A stretch of 64,000 nucleotides of DNA, from positions 186,001 through 250,000 of the forward strand of contig NZ_WUMO01000001.1 of assembly GCF_009826975.1 (NCBI RefSeq), in the 5' to 3' direction. Of this stretch, positions 53,149 through 62,329 are shown in pieces. This DNA is from Flavobacterium sp. HBTb2-11-1. GTDB lineage: Bacteria > Bacteroidota > Bacteroidia > Flavobacteriales > Flavobacteriaceae. A model generated the notes under the pieces. It did no database searches. It saw only the letters and a program-made list of their open reading frames with translations, and was not told the origin of the DNA. Position 1 is the first letter of the stretch; every line of letters starts with the position of its first letter. The position numbers and the translations under genes are program-made.

Positions 53149-54699
53149 TTAAGAAACTGCTTTTTTAGGTTTTAAATGATACGTTGTGTATAAAGAAATT
53201 CCAGCAAGGAAAATCCAAAAAACATCTATGAAGAAAATCTGAAATTTATTATCCATAAAAGAATTCCAAAACCAATTTCCAGAAACAATTCCATTTGTAA
53301 TTGGAATTAAGAATCCTAAAATACTTCCTGAAATCAGAGAGAATTTGTTGGTGAAAGCGTCATTTTTTTTAATGATAAAGAAAATCGTCAGCAAGAGCCA
53401 ACCTCCAAAATAAAGCGCATATAAATTAGACTGGCTTAAAGGATAGAAAATTTTGCTTCCTATAAATGCCAAAGCTGTAATTGGATACATGCTTAAACAA
53501 ATCGCCAAGTAAATACGAACAACAGCAGCGTTGAAACGTCTTTTCTTTTCTGGCATATTGTTTTTCTGTCGGGCCACAAGCCAAATCATAACTCCAGAGA
53601 TAATGACAAAACAAGTTATAATTCCTAAAAGGAAACTAACAATTTTTAAGGCATATCCGCCATAATCTCCAAAATGTATTCGGTATAAAACATTTTTTAC
53701 AACATCTAAATAGCTTGTTTGTGCAATAGGGTCTTTTTTGGCAATTTCTTTTCCGTCAGAAACTCTGTATACTACTTTTCCAATTCCTGTAAATTTTTTA
53801 TGGCTTAAAAGTTCGCCCTCAACCAAAACGTGCATATTGGCATCTCCATAATTTTGGATGAAAACACGAGTAATTTCAAAATCAGCCCAGTTCTTTTTAG
53901 TTTTGGCAACCAGTTCATTAATATTAAATGGATTTGCCAATTTTTTATTTTCAAATTTATAATCTGGATCAGTATATTCCAGTTCCTTATATAATTTATC
54001 TTGATCTCCTTTATACAAAGCCATTACAGCTGGCGCTACGATTAAGAGTTTAATCATGAAAAATGCTCCTGTAACCGCGTACACAAATTGAAATGGCAGA
54101 CCAATCATTCCTAAAGCAGTGTGTGCATCTGTCCAAAGCGTTTTTAATTTTTCTTTGGGACGGAACATGTAAAAGTTAGAAACAATTTTATTCCAATGCA
54201 ATAAAACTCCTGTTATGATTGCGAATAGGAAAAATAAAGCGGTAAATCCAGACAAATAATACCCTGCAGGATAAGGAATTTGTGCTAAAAAATGAAGACG
54301 GTATAAAAGTTCGCCTAATGAATAAGACTCTTCGTAAGTGTAGGTTTTGTAATTTTTATTGTCTAGATAAAAGAACTCTCCCGCTTGCTGTTTTTTTGGA
54401 GCTAAGGTATCTTTAGTCCCTTCCATATATACAGCAACTCTATTTTCTACAGACGGTTTAGAAATGGTAAGATTTCTTCCGTACAAAACATATTTTTTGT
54501 CAAGATGCTGAAGTGCATCATTGTAATCTAATTGAATTTCTCTTGTAATTGCTGTAGATTCACTTCTTTCCCAATTGATGATTTCATCTCTAAAAAAAGA
54601 AAAAGATCCAGCGAAGAAAATTACAAAAAGAACTACGCTGATAACAATTCCGCTGACAGTATGCGTGTGAAAATAGATATTGTAATGACGGTTATTCAT
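53149..54699 (-). CDS. PepSY domain-containing siderophore-iron membrane protein
   Basis: 516 residues, about six to eight membrane helices. Order: helix (about 12-33; HTHTVSGIVISV), periplasmic PepSY-like region, helices around 160-220 (LHWNKI, AHTALGMIGLPFQFVYAVTG), second periplasmic region, then several C-terminal helices. The helix-end histidines (YRLHFLAQ, YRIHFGDYGGY) resemble FoxB/PiuB-type reductases. It is third in the co-directional set: DUF3325-like, DUF3649-like, this gene, with gaps of 15 and 5 bp. Probable role: freeing iron from imported siderophore at the inner membrane (inference). Confidence 0.87.
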   Translation of the reverse strand: MNNRHYNIYFHTHTVSGIVISVVLFVIFFAGSFSFFRDEIINWERSESTAITREIQLDYNDALQHLDKKYVLYGRNLTISKPSVENRVAVYMEGTKDTLAPKKQQAGEFFYLDNKNYKTYTYEESYSLGELLYRLHFLAQIPYPAGYYLSGFTALFFLFAIITGVLLHWNKIVSNFYMFRPKEKLKTLWTDAHTALGMIGLPFQFVYAVTGAFFMIKLLIVAPAVMALYKGDQDKLYKELEYTDPDYKFENKKLANPFNINELVAKTKKNWADFEITRVFIQNYGDANMHVLVEGELLSHKKFTGIGKVVYRVSDGKEIAKKDPIAQTSYLDVVKNVLYRIHFGDYGGYALKIVSFLLGIITCFVIISGVMIWLVARQKNNMPEKKRRFNAAVVRIYLAICLSMYPITALAFIGSKIFYPLSQSNLYALYFGGWLLLTIFFIIKKNDAFTNKFSLISGSILGFLIPITNGIVSGNWFWNSFMDNKFQIFFIDVFWIFLAGISLYTTYHLKPKKAVS

Positions 54700-54704
54700 A
54701 AATA

Positions 54705-55004
54705 TTATTGTGCCGTATTATAGGTTTGACCGAGATAAATGAAAAGACAAAAAAGTAGAGACAGCAGAATGTAAACTCCCCAAATTTTCCAACCGCTTTT
54801 GGCTAAGAAAGCAATAATCATTAAGGCCACCCAAAGGATAAAACCGCTGAAAGCCATTGTGATTAACACATCTTTTCGGCTAAACCAAGCCGCTAAAGCC
54901 AAATGAAAAGTAACAGAAACAAAGTATCCTCCTAAAATTGCAGCAGTAATTTTGGAAAAACGAGGCCAAAAAGAAGGATTTAGATATTTTGGATTTGCTG
55001 GCAT
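54705..55004 (-). CDS. Small membrane protein, DUF3649-like
   Basis: 99 residues with three hydrophobic helices (about 17-38, 45-65, 70-92). The opening FSKITAAILGGYFVSVTFHLAL resembles the DUF3649 proteins encoded beside siderophore receptors and PepSY proteins in Proteobacteria (here described as residues about 16-37). No function is known. It sits 15 bp after the DUF3325-like gene and 5 bp before the PepSY gene. Confidence 0.7.
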   Translation of the reverse strand: MPANPKYLNPSFWPRFSKITAAILGGYFVSVTFHLALAAWFSRKDVLITMAFSGFILWVALMIIAFLAKSGWKIWGVYILLSLLFCLFIYLGQTYNTAQ

Positions 55005-55019
55005 ATTTTAAAGTGGATT

Positions 55020-55358
55020 TTAGTTGTAATAAAGTTCAGTTACAGCAACAAAAATGAGTAAGGCCAAAAGTAACTTGCTGTTTATTTTTTTTAAAGGCGT
55101 AAGGATAATGATTAAACTTCCCACAGTCATTAGCTGAATGAAAAACATCAAAGTGCCACAACCCAATGATTGTGTAAAAAGCCACATTGCATAAGCAGAA
55201 AGCAAAAGCATCAATCCGATGATTTTGGTTTGCTTTGGATTTTTCTGCATCCATTTTTCAAAACCTAAATCATACGACAATACTGCTCTTTTAGAAGTAT
55301 AATACAGTGTGTAAAAAGCTAAGAAAACGATAAGGCTGGCAATTGTAATCATAATCAT
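55020..55358 (-). CDS. Small membrane protein, DUF3325-like
   Basis: 112 residues with four hydrophobic helices. The pattern LSYDLGFEKWMQKNPKQTK between helix 1 and 2 and the Ser/Gly-rich helix 3 resemble DUF3325, a partner of DUF3649 in iron loci. The start at 55358 (MIMITIASL) is likely; the frame runs open to 55385 but that overlaps the hairpin at 55371-55402. It is the first gene after the receptor's terminator. Confidence 0.7.
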   Translation of the reverse strand: MIMITIASLIVFLAFYTLYYTSKRAVLSYDLGFEKWMQKNPKQTKIIGLMLLLSAYAMWLFTQSLGCGTLMFFIQLMTVGSLIIILTPLKKINSKLLLALLIFVAVTELYYN

Positions 55359-55370
55359 TAAAAAATATAA

Positions 55371-55402
55371 AAAACACCTTTCCAATGAAAGAAAGGTGTT
55401 TT
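55371..55402 (-). terminator. Hairpin between the siderophore receptor and the inner-membrane genes
   Basis: Perfect 12-bp stem AAAACACCTTTC / GAAAGGTGTTTT with an 8-nt loop, 14 bp after the receptor stop. It may end or attenuate transcription before the DUF3325-like gene. Confidence 0.88.
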
Positions 55403-55415
55403 TGTTTGACTTTTA

Positions 55416-57869
55416 TTAAAACTTATAAATAAAACTTGCTGCAAAAGTTCTAGGGTCTTTTGGATGTATTGTTGACCATCCGTCATAGATTTCTTTGTTT
55501 GCGATATTGTTTAACTTAAGTGTTATCCCGAATTTTTCAGTGTTATAGAACAAAGAAGAGTTAAGTACAGTATATTCTGGAATTGTAAATGTTCCTGAAA
55601 CTGATCGGTTCATGATTTTATTGTCTCCAACATAATTCCCTCCAAATCCTACACCAAATCCTCTTAGTAATCCATTAGTGAATTTATAGCTTGCCCATAA
55701 GTTTGCCAAGTTGTAAGCTCCTGCACTTTCTGGTCTGAATCCTACGAAGTCAGCATCTCCTTTGGTTAGCGTTGCGTCATTATAGCTGTAACCCAGAATA
55801 ATATTTAACCCAGTAATTGGATTGGCAATAAATTCAGCTTCAAAACCTTTATTGTGCTGCGCACCATCTTGATAGTTTGTCACGTCAGTTGCATTTGGTC
55901 TAACGCTATAAACCATGTTTGAAACTTTAATATCGTAGTAGTTTAAAGTAGCATAAATTTTATCTTTAAAAATATTCAGTTTTGTACCAAATTCTAATTG
56001 ATTAGCATGTTCTGGATCAAATGTCACTGGAGTTCTAACTGTTCCATTTACATTTTCGCTTGGTGCTACGTTTGAAAAACCATTCATGTAGTTTGCAAAA
56101 ATAGATACCTTATCAATGATTGGCTGATAAACTAATCCGAATTTTGGAGATAGAGAAGTCTGGTTGTAATTATCATCGTCAGTTGAAACATCTCCAGTAT
56201 TTATAAAGCGGTCTGCACGTAAACTTACCATTGCAGAAAGAGCAGGAGTGAAGTTAATTACATCAGAGAAATAAGCGCTGTAAACTTCTTGTTTTGTTTT
56301 GTTGTTGTTTCTTGGAGCGTTTCCTACAATTGCATCAGATCCAGCTTTTGTTAAATTTCCTGTATCGCCATTTGTGGGACCAAAGATTGCGTTGAAAGAT
56401 GCTAAATCGTCTCCAATATAAACATATCCATTTCCAAAATATCCTGTACCACGATCAAGACCAACTCTGTTGTAGTAATCTAAACCAACTACAAGTCTGT
56501 TTCTTAAATTTCCGATTTTAAAATCTCCGATAAAATTTTGCTGTATGTCAAAAGTGGTGTTTTTGTTATCTTGATAATTGAAAAATCTTGCTAAAACAAT
56601 ACCTTCTTTAATAGACGCAAATGCAGGATTACTGGTTCCTTCATATAGATAAGCATAATTACCAGTTGACTTAGCATTACTTGTCGAGAAAATAGTCTGT
56701 GAAGTCCATTGGCTAGAAAGCTTGTAATTTATTTGTGCCTGAATGTTATAAGAAGGCGTTTTGATTGTTAATTCGTTACTTGTGTAAGAACGGTTGTTGT
56801 CGTATTTTAATTCAGCAATATTGTGAACTCTTAACGGATTTGCTCTGTCTAGAAACAACATTGTTGGGTTTGTTGTTTCATTGCTCATGAATTCTGTATT
56901 TACTAAGAATGATAATCTGTCATTCACTTCATAAGATAATGATGGTGCTATGAAAAATGATTCTATAAATCCAGCATCTTGAAAACTCTCTTGTTTATTG
57001 TATGCTGAATTAACTCTAAAGTTAAGTGTTTTTTTGTCGTTAAGCGAAGTGTTAAGATCTACAGTTGCACGGTTTAGTCCGTAGCTCCCTCCAGTATAGG
57101 TTACTTCTCCACCAAACCCTTTGTATGGTCTTTTTGTTGTAGTATTGATTAATCCTCCATAAGAAATTAAGCTGCTTCCAAATAAAGTTCCAGAAGGGCC
57201 TTTGATAATTTCAACTCTGTCAATATTTGCAGGATCTAGACTACCGTTTGTTAAACCTGGTACGCCATTTACAATAGTTGCCTGAACCGGAAATCCTCTT
57301 AATGAATAGTAACTTGCTCCATCTCCTCCACGACCTGTTGAAGCCCATAGCTGTGTTACGCCTGGAGCATTTTTTAATGCATCATCAAATGTTGTAACTA
57401 CTTGTTCTTTTAAAACTCCAGCAGTAATGGTAGTATAAACTTGTGGGTTTTCAAGATTTTTAAGTGGCAATCTTGAAACTTGTTGATTCTCTTTGCGCAC
57501 AAATTGATTCTTACGCCCATTTACGACTACCTCTGTTAATTCTTCTGAGTTTGATGAGATATTAAAATTTTCAGTTAATTCCTGTCCTTCAGAAACTGTA
57601 ATCTTTTTTTCTGTAGCATTATAACCAACAGCTGAGACTTTTAAGGTATAAGTTCCGGGCTTAACATTTTTTATTTTGTAGTTACCTTCTTCATCGGTAG
57701 TTGTTCCAAATCTTGTACCTTTTAAAGCTAGAGAAATTCCCTCAGGAGATTCATTATTATTTAAAGATATTTTTCCTTTTATAGTAGCTTTTTCTTGTGC
57801 AGAGATTGTATTGCCCATCAATAAGAAAAAACAAAAAGTTAAAACAGAAATCGTAAATTTTAATTTCAT
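55416..57869 (-). CDS. TonB-dependent siderophore receptor
   Basis: 817 residues. Signal peptide 1-24; carboxypeptidase-like regulatory domain (about 28-110; KGKISLNNNES, GTTTDEEGNYKIKNVKPGTYTL); plug domain (about 130-260; APGVTQLWAS, SLRGFPVQATIVNG, IKGPSGTLFGS); then a 22-strand-type barrel ending in FAASFIYKF with the usual C-terminal Phe. Sequence style fits FhuA/FoxA-like ferric-siderophore receptors. It imports an iron chelate across the outer membrane using TonB energy; the ligand is unknown. It leads the iron locus and has several candidate control sites upstream. Confidence 0.94.
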   Translation of the reverse strand: MKLKFTISVLTFCFFLLMGNTISAQEKATIKGKISLNNNESPEGISLALKGTRFGTTTDEEGNYKIKNVKPGTYTLKVSAVGYNATEKKITVSEGQELTENFNISSNSEELTEVVVNGRKNQFVRKENQQVSRLPLKNLENPQVYTTITAGVLKEQVVTTFDDALKNAPGVTQLWASTGRGGDGASYYSLRGFPVQATIVNGVPGLTNGSLDPANIDRVEIIKGPSGTLFGSSLISYGGLINTTTKRPYKGFGGEVTYTGGSYGLNRATVDLNTSLNDKKTLNFRVNSAYNKQESFQDAGFIESFFIAPSLSYEVNDRLSFLVNTEFMSNETTNPTMLFLDRANPLRVHNIAELKYDNNRSYTSNELTIKTPSYNIQAQINYKLSSQWTSQTIFSTSNAKSTGNYAYLYEGTSNPAFASIKEGIVLARFFNYQDNKNTTFDIQQNFIGDFKIGNLRNRLVVGLDYYNRVGLDRGTGYFGNGYVYIGDDLASFNAIFGPTNGDTGNLTKAGSDAIVGNAPRNNNKTKQEVYSAYFSDVINFTPALSAMVSLRADRFINTGDVSTDDDNYNQTSLSPKFGLVYQPIIDKVSIFANYMNGFSNVAPSENVNGTVRTPVTFDPEHANQLEFGTKLNIFKDKIYATLNYYDIKVSNMVYSVRPNATDVTNYQDGAQHNKGFEAEFIANPITGLNIILGYSYNDATLTKGDADFVGFRPESAGAYNLANLWASYKFTNGLLRGFGVGFGGNYVGDNKIMNRSVSGTFTIPEYTVLNSSLFYNTEKFGITLKLNNIANKEIYDGWSTIHPKDPRTFAASFIYKF

Positions 57870-57870
57870 T

Positions 57871-57889
57871 TTTATTTAGAATTAATTTT
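57871..57889. promoter_or_regulatory. Second degenerate Fur-box-like site
   Basis: TTTATTTAGAATTAATTTT matches the first 12 bases of the palindrome at 57934-57952 when that is read on the opposite strand. It lies just upstream of the receptor start codon. Confidence 0.35.
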
Positions 57890-57896
57890 GATAGTG

Positions 57897-57904
57897 CAAA
57901 TTTA
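57897..57904 (-). promoter_or_regulatory. -7 promoter box of the siderophore receptor gene
   Basis: TAAATTTG on the minus strand, 27 bp upstream of the start, with TTTG at 57921-57924, 16 bp away, as a short-spaced -33. Confidence 0.55.
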
Positions 57905-57933
57905 ATTGCTGGAGAGCAATCAAACAAGTTGTT

Positions 57934-57952
57934 TTTATTTATTCTAAATAAA
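57934..57952. promoter_or_regulatory. Candidate Fur box
   Basis: TTTATTTA-TTC-TAAATAAA, a perfect 19-bp palindrome with 8-bp arms, just upstream of the receptor's -33 element. Size and A/T pattern suit a Fur-type iron repressor site. Confidence 0.5.
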
Positions 57953-57999
57953 ATATTTTTTAAAGGATAAAATTTTCAATAATTCAAAAAATTAACATC

Positions 58000-58027
58000 T
58001 TAAGCTAATCTTAAGCTAATTTTAAGC
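58000..58027. promoter_or_regulatory. 11-bp phased direct repeats upstream of the receptor
   Basis: TTAAGCTAATC, TTAAGCTAATT and TTAAGC stand head-to-tail with an 11-bp period (2.5 copies), about 100 bp upstream of the -7 box. Helically phased direct repeats are the usual target of OmpR/PhoB-type response regulators. No regulator gene is in the window. Confidence 0.45.
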
Positions 58028-58030
58028 AAA

Positions 58031-58062
58031 AAAAGCCTGTTCTAATGAAAGAACAGGCTTTT
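58031..58062 (-). terminator. Terminator of the sucAB operon
   Basis: Perfect 12-bp stem AAAAGCCTGTTC / GAACAGGCTTTT with an 8-nt loop and A-run on the left (T-run on the minus strand). Confidence 0.92.
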
Positions 58063-58086
58063 GTATTGTCGAAAATTATTTAAAAA

Positions 58087-59337
58087 TTACAATTCTAAAG
58101 CACGTTTAGCGTCGCCATTCATTAATAATTCTAATGGGTTTTCTAAAGCTTCTTTTACAGCAACTAAGAAACCAACAGACTCACGTCCGTCGATGATTCT
58201 GTGGTCGTAAGAAAGAGCCACATACATCATTGGGTGAATTTCAACTTTTCCGTTTACAGCAATCGGACGCTCGATGATGTTGTGCATTCCTAAGATTCCT
58301 GATTGAGGAGGGTTGATGATTGGAGTAGACAACATACTTCCGAAAACACCACCGTTTGTGATTGTGAAAGTTCCTCCAGTCATATCGTCAACTGTAATTT
58401 GACCATCACGAGCTCTTAAAGCTAATCTTTTGATTTCAGCTTCAATTCCGCGGAAAGTTAAATTTTCAGCATTACGAACAACAGGAACCATTAATCCTTT
58501 TGGTCCAGAAACTGCGATAGAAATATCACAGAAATCGTATCCTACTTTGTAATCTCCATCGATCATAGAGTTTACATCTGGATATAATTGAAGCGCTCTT
58601 GTAACTGCTTTTGTAAAGAATGACATGAAACCTAAACCTAAACCACCGTGTTTAGCTTTGAAAGCATCTTTGTATTCATTACGGATATTGTTGATTGGAG
58701 TCATGTTTACTTCGTTGAAAGTAGTAAGCATAGCTGTTTCATTTTTAGCTGAAACTAGTCTTTCTGCTACTTTACGACGTAACATAGATAATTTTGTACG
58801 CTCAGTTCCACGGTTTCCTCCAGTTGGAGTTCCCATTGAAGCTACAGCTGTTGCATTTACTGCATCGTCTTTAGTAATTCTGCCACCTTTACCAGTTCCT
58901 GTTACAGAAGCTGGAGCAATATTTTTCTCGTCTAATATTTTTCTTGCTGCTGGAGATGGAGTTCCTGTTGCATAGCTTGTAGCAGCTGGAGCTTGAACTG
59001 GCTCAGCTTTTGGAGCTTCTGCTTTTACTTCAGCCTTAGGAGCCTCAGCTTTTGGAGCTTCTGCTGCTGGAGCTGCAGATCCGCTTCCTGCTGGTTTAGC
59101 AGCATCTGTATCAATTAAACAAACTACAGCACCTACTGCAACTGTATCACCTTCTTCAGCTTTTAGTGTAATTACACCGCTCATTTCAGCAGGCAATTCA
59201 AGAGTAGCTTTATCTGAATCAACTTCAGCAATAGCCTGATCTTTCTCTACATAATCTCCGTCTTTTACTAACCAAGTTGCAATTTCAACTTCTTTTATTG
59301 ATTCCCCTGGTGATGGGACTTTCATTTCTAAAATCAT
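58087..59337 (-). CDS. sucB: 2-oxoglutarate dehydrogenase E2 (dihydrolipoyl succinyltransferase)
   Basis: 416 residues. Lipoyl domain (1-78) with the lipoyl Lys43 in DSDKATLE; an Ala/Pro/Lys-rich linker (about 85-130, [16 protein letters not shown]) ; the E3-binding domain (about 140-175; [13 protein letters not shown]); and the catalytic acyltransferase domain with [11 protein letters not shown] near the C-terminus. It passes the succinyl group to CoA. Start at 59337 ([13 protein letters not shown]); an open frame to 59376 adds residues from repeat DNA. It is second in the sucA-sucB operon, 97 bp after sucA. Confidence 0.96.
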   Translation of the reverse strand: MILEMKVPSPGESIKEVEIATWLVKDGDYVEKDQAIAEVDSDKATLELPAEMSGVITLKAEEGDTVAVGAVVCLIDTDAAKPAGSGSAAPAAEAPKAEAPKAEVKAEAPKAEPVQAPAATSYATGTPSPAARKILDEKNIAPASVTGTGKGGRITKDDAVNATAVASMGTPTGGNRGTERTKLSMLRRKVAERLVSAKNETAMLTTFNEVNMTPINNIRNEYKDAFKAKHGGLGLGFMSFFTKAVTRALQLYPDVNSMIDGDYKVGYDFCDISIAVSGPKGLMVPVVRNAENLTFRGIEAEIKRLALRARDGQITVDDMTGGTFTITNGGVFGSMLSTPIINPPQSGILGMHNIIERPIAVNGKVEIHPMMYVALSYDHRIIDGRESVGFLVAVKEALENPLELLMNGDAKRALEL

Positions 59338-59357
59338 CTTGTTTTTGTTTAAGGTTT

Positions 59358-59420
59358 TTATCGTTTCATGTTTCATGTTTCAGGGTGTTAGACTTGAAAC
59401 TTGGAACATGAAACTTGAAA
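59358..59420. repeat. TTTCATG/TTTCAAG iterated inverted repeats in the sucA-sucB gap
   Basis: TTTCATGTTTCATGTTTCAG faces ACTTGAAACTTGGAACATGAAACTTGAAAC across a short spacer, so the gap can fold on itself. Third copy in the window of this heptamer family. Confidence 0.7.
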
Positions 59421-59434
59421 CAATTATTTTTTAA

Positions 59435-62212
59435 TTATCTAAATAAATTTTTATCGAATACCATTCTAATTGCATCAGCATGACGGCGTTTAGCACGTGT
59501 ATAACTTCCTGATGCTGGAGCAGAATATGCTTTTAATGAAGCCAATCTCCATTTTACTAGATCAAAGTTCATTAACATATAGCTGTAAGCTCCCATGTTT
59601 TTAGGTTCTTCCTGAGCCCAAACATAGTCATCTGCATTTGGATATTGTGCAATGATTTCTTTAATCTGCTCAACTGGGAAAGGGAATAATTGCTCGATAC
59701 GAACAACAGCAACGTCTTTTCTTCCGTTGTTTTCTCTTTCTGCAGTAATATCATAGTAGAACTTACCAGTAACGAAAACTAATGTTTTAACATCTTTTTT
59801 GTTAACTGTAGTATCGTCAATAGTTTCTTGGAAACTTCCATTTGCTAAATCTTCTACTGGAGATACGCATCTTGGATCACGTAGTAAACTTTTTGGAGTA
59901 AATACTACAAGCGGTTTACGGAAATTTGTTTTTAATTGTCTTCTTAATAAGTGGAAGAAGTTAGCAGGCGTTGTACAATCTGCAACATACATATTATGTC
60001 TTGCACAAAGCTGTAAATAACGCTCCATTCTAGCAGAAGAGTGCTCAGCACCTTGTCCTTCGTATCCGTGAGGTAATAAAAGAACAATACCATTTTGGTT
60101 GTTCCATTTATCTTCACCACAAGAAATGTATTGGTCAATCATAATTTGAGCTCCGTTAGAGAAATCTCCAAATTGTGCTTCCCAGATTGTCAAAGCTTTT
60201 GGACTTGCCAATGCATATCCGTAATCAAAACCTAAAACTCCGTACTCAGATAAGTGAGAGTTGTAAACATTAAAGTTTCCTTTTTTGTCCTCTAAGCTGT
60301 TGATTAAGATTACTTCTTCTTCAGAATCTTCAACTTTAACTACAGCGTGACGGTGAGAGAAAGTTCCCCTTTCTACGTCTTGTCCAGAAATACGAACATC
60401 AAAACCTTCTTGTAATAAAGATCCGTATGCTAAATGCTCAGTCATACCCCAATCTAAAAGATTAGTTTCGAAGAACATTGTTTTTCTGTCGTTGATTAAT
60501 TTTTGAATTTTACTGATGAATTTTTTGTCTTCAGGCAAATTAGAAAGTGCATTTGCAATTTGAGTTAATTTTTCTTTTGGATAAGAAGTATCAACTTTTT
60601 GAAGCATTTGCGTGTCTGTAACCTGAACAAAACCTTCCCATTCGTTTTTCATGAATGGAGTAATAATGGTTAAATCTTTTTTACGAGAAGCTTCTAAATT
60701 TTCCTCTAAAGCAGATTTGTATTGTTTTTCTAAAGCATTTACATAAGAAGCATCAATTACACCATCTGAAAGTAATTTCTCAGCATAGATGTCTCTTGGG
60801 TTTTTATGTTTAGCAATGATTTTATATAAAACAGGTTGAGTGAAACGAGGCTCGTCACCTTCGTTATGTCCGTATTTTCTATATCCTAATAAATCGATAA
60901 ATACGTCACGTCCAAACTGCATTCTGTAATCTAATGCAAAAGATACCGCGTGAACAACAGCTTCTGCATCGTCAGCATTTACGTGTAATACTGGAGAAAG
61001 CGTTACTTTGGCAACGTCTGTACAGTAAGTAGATGAGCGAGCATCTAAATAGTTTGTTGTAAATCCAACTTGGTTGTTGATTACGATGTGAATTGTACCA
61101 CCAGTTTTGTATCCGTCCAATAAAGACATTTGAATGATTTCATACAAAATACCTTGACCAGCGATAGCCGCATCACCGTGAACAGCGATTGGCAATACTT
61201 TTGAAATATTTTCTGGGAAATGTCTTTCTTGTTTTGCTCTTGTGATACCTTCAATTACCGCTCCAACAGTTTCTAAGTGAGAAGGGTTTGGCGCTAAATT
61301 GATATTGATGCTTTTTCCAGATCTTGTTTTTCTGTCTGCAGTAAGACCTAAGTGGTATTTTACGTCACCGTCAAAATACTCTTGATCGTAGTCTTTTCCA
61401 TCAAACTCACCAAAAATGTCTTGAGTAGATTTTCCGAAGATATTTGCCAAAACGTTCAAACGACCGCGGTGAGCCATTCCCATTACGAATTGTTCAACAC
61501 CTTTTTCTGCAGCTTGCTCAATTAAAGCGTCAAGAGCTGGGATGATAGATTCTCCACCTTCTAATGAGAAACGTTTTTGTCCAACATATTTAGTGTGAAG
61601 GAAGTTCTCAAAAGAAACGGCTTCGTTTAATTTATTTAAGATTATTTTCTTTTCCTCTGTAGAGAAATTAGGCTGATTTGTATTTACAGCTAATTTGTCC
61701 TGAATCCATTTTACAACATTAGGATTTCTAATGTACATATACTCAATACCGATATGCTGGCAGTAAATAGTTTTTAGACGATTTACGATATCTTGCAATG
61801 AAGAAGGCGCCATTCCGATTGTTTGAGCAGCGTCAAAAACAGTTGAAAGATCTGCTGTAGATAATCCGAAGTTTTCAATATCCAAAGTTGGAGATGAAGT
61901 TCTACGATCACGAACAGGATTTGTTTTCGTGAATAAATGCCCGCGCGTACGGTATCCGTCAATTAATTTAAGAACGTTAAATTCTTTCTTTAGTTTTTCA
62001 GAAATCTGACTGTAATCTGTGTTATCGCTAGTCACGTACTCAACGATCGTTTGCACCGGATTTTCGTCATTATAAGTCGTTTGCCCAAAGTCAAAACCTT
62101 GAAAGAAACTTCTCCAGCTAGGCTCAACGCTGTCTGGGTTAACTAAATATTGATCGTATAATTGTGCAAAAAACTCAGTATGCGCTGCGTTTAAAAATGA
62201 AAACCTATCCAT
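59435..62212 (-). CDS. sucA: 2-oxoglutarate dehydrogenase E1
   Basis: 925 residues. Thiamine-diphosphate-dependent E1 of the TCA cycle complex, decarboxylating 2-oxoglutarate. N-terminal E2-contact helix with AAHTEFFAQLYDQYLVNPDS; ThDP region with HGDAAIAGQG and the GDG-like downstream motif; later MTEHLAYGSLL and LLPHGYEGQGAEHSSARMER. Length is normal for the bacterial E1 (about 930). It has its own promoter at 62250-62257 and is divergent from the small outer-membrane protein gene. Confidence 0.96.
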   Translation of the reverse strand: MDRFSFLNAAHTEFFAQLYDQYLVNPDSVEPSWRSFFQGFDFGQTTYNDENPVQTIVEYVTSDNTDYSQISEKLKKEFNVLKLIDGYRTRGHLFTKTNPVRDRRTSSPTLDIENFGLSTADLSTVFDAAQTIGMAPSSLQDIVNRLKTIYCQHIGIEYMYIRNPNVVKWIQDKLAVNTNQPNFSTEEKKIILNKLNEAVSFENFLHTKYVGQKRFSLEGGESIIPALDALIEQAAEKGVEQFVMGMAHRGRLNVLANIFGKSTQDIFGEFDGKDYDQEYFDGDVKYHLGLTADRKTRSGKSININLAPNPSHLETVGAVIEGITRAKQERHFPENISKVLPIAVHGDAAIAGQGILYEIIQMSLLDGYKTGGTIHIVINNQVGFTTNYLDARSSTYCTDVAKVTLSPVLHVNADDAEAVVHAVSFALDYRMQFGRDVFIDLLGYRKYGHNEGDEPRFTQPVLYKIIAKHKNPRDIYAEKLLSDGVIDASYVNALEKQYKSALEENLEASRKKDLTIITPFMKNEWEGFVQVTDTQMLQKVDTSYPKEKLTQIANALSNLPEDKKFISKIQKLINDRKTMFFETNLLDWGMTEHLAYGSLLQEGFDVRISGQDVERGTFSHRHAVVKVEDSEEEVILINSLEDKKGNFNVYNSHLSEYGVLGFDYGYALASPKALTIWEAQFGDFSNGAQIMIDQYISCGEDKWNNQNGIVLLLPHGYEGQGAEHSSARMERYLQLCARHNMYVADCTTPANFFHLLRRQLKTNFRKPLVVFTPKSLLRDPRCVSPVEDLANGSFQETIDDTTVNKKDVKTLVFVTGKFYYDITAERENNGRKDVAVVRIEQLFPFPVEQIKEIIAQYPNADDYVWAQEEPKNMGAYSYMLMNFDLVKWRLASLKAYSAPASGSYTRAKRRHADAIRMVFDKNLFR

Positions 62213-62249
62213 AATATGAGTGAATATACTTTTTTGTTATATAGAAAGG

Positions 62250-62257
62250 CAAAAGTA
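62250..62257 (-). promoter_or_regulatory. -7 promoter box of sucA
   Basis: TACTTTTG on the minus strand, 37 bp upstream of the start, a full TAnnTTTG match. Confidence 0.55.
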
Positions 62258-62283
62258 CAACAATCGCATTTATTTAAATCTTT

Positions 62284-62307
62284 TTTTTACGTACTTTTAC
62301 GTAAAAA
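62284..62307. promoter_or_regulatory. Palindrome in the sucA divergent promoter region
   Basis: TTTTTACGTA-CTTT-TACGTAAAAA, perfect 10-bp arms and a 4-nt centre, between the sucA promoter and the plus-strand gene. The plus-strand -7-like TACTTTTA falls inside it, so a protein bound here could control both directions. Confidence 0.45.
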
Positions 62308-62329
62308 TTTGTTAAAATAAACGTTAACT

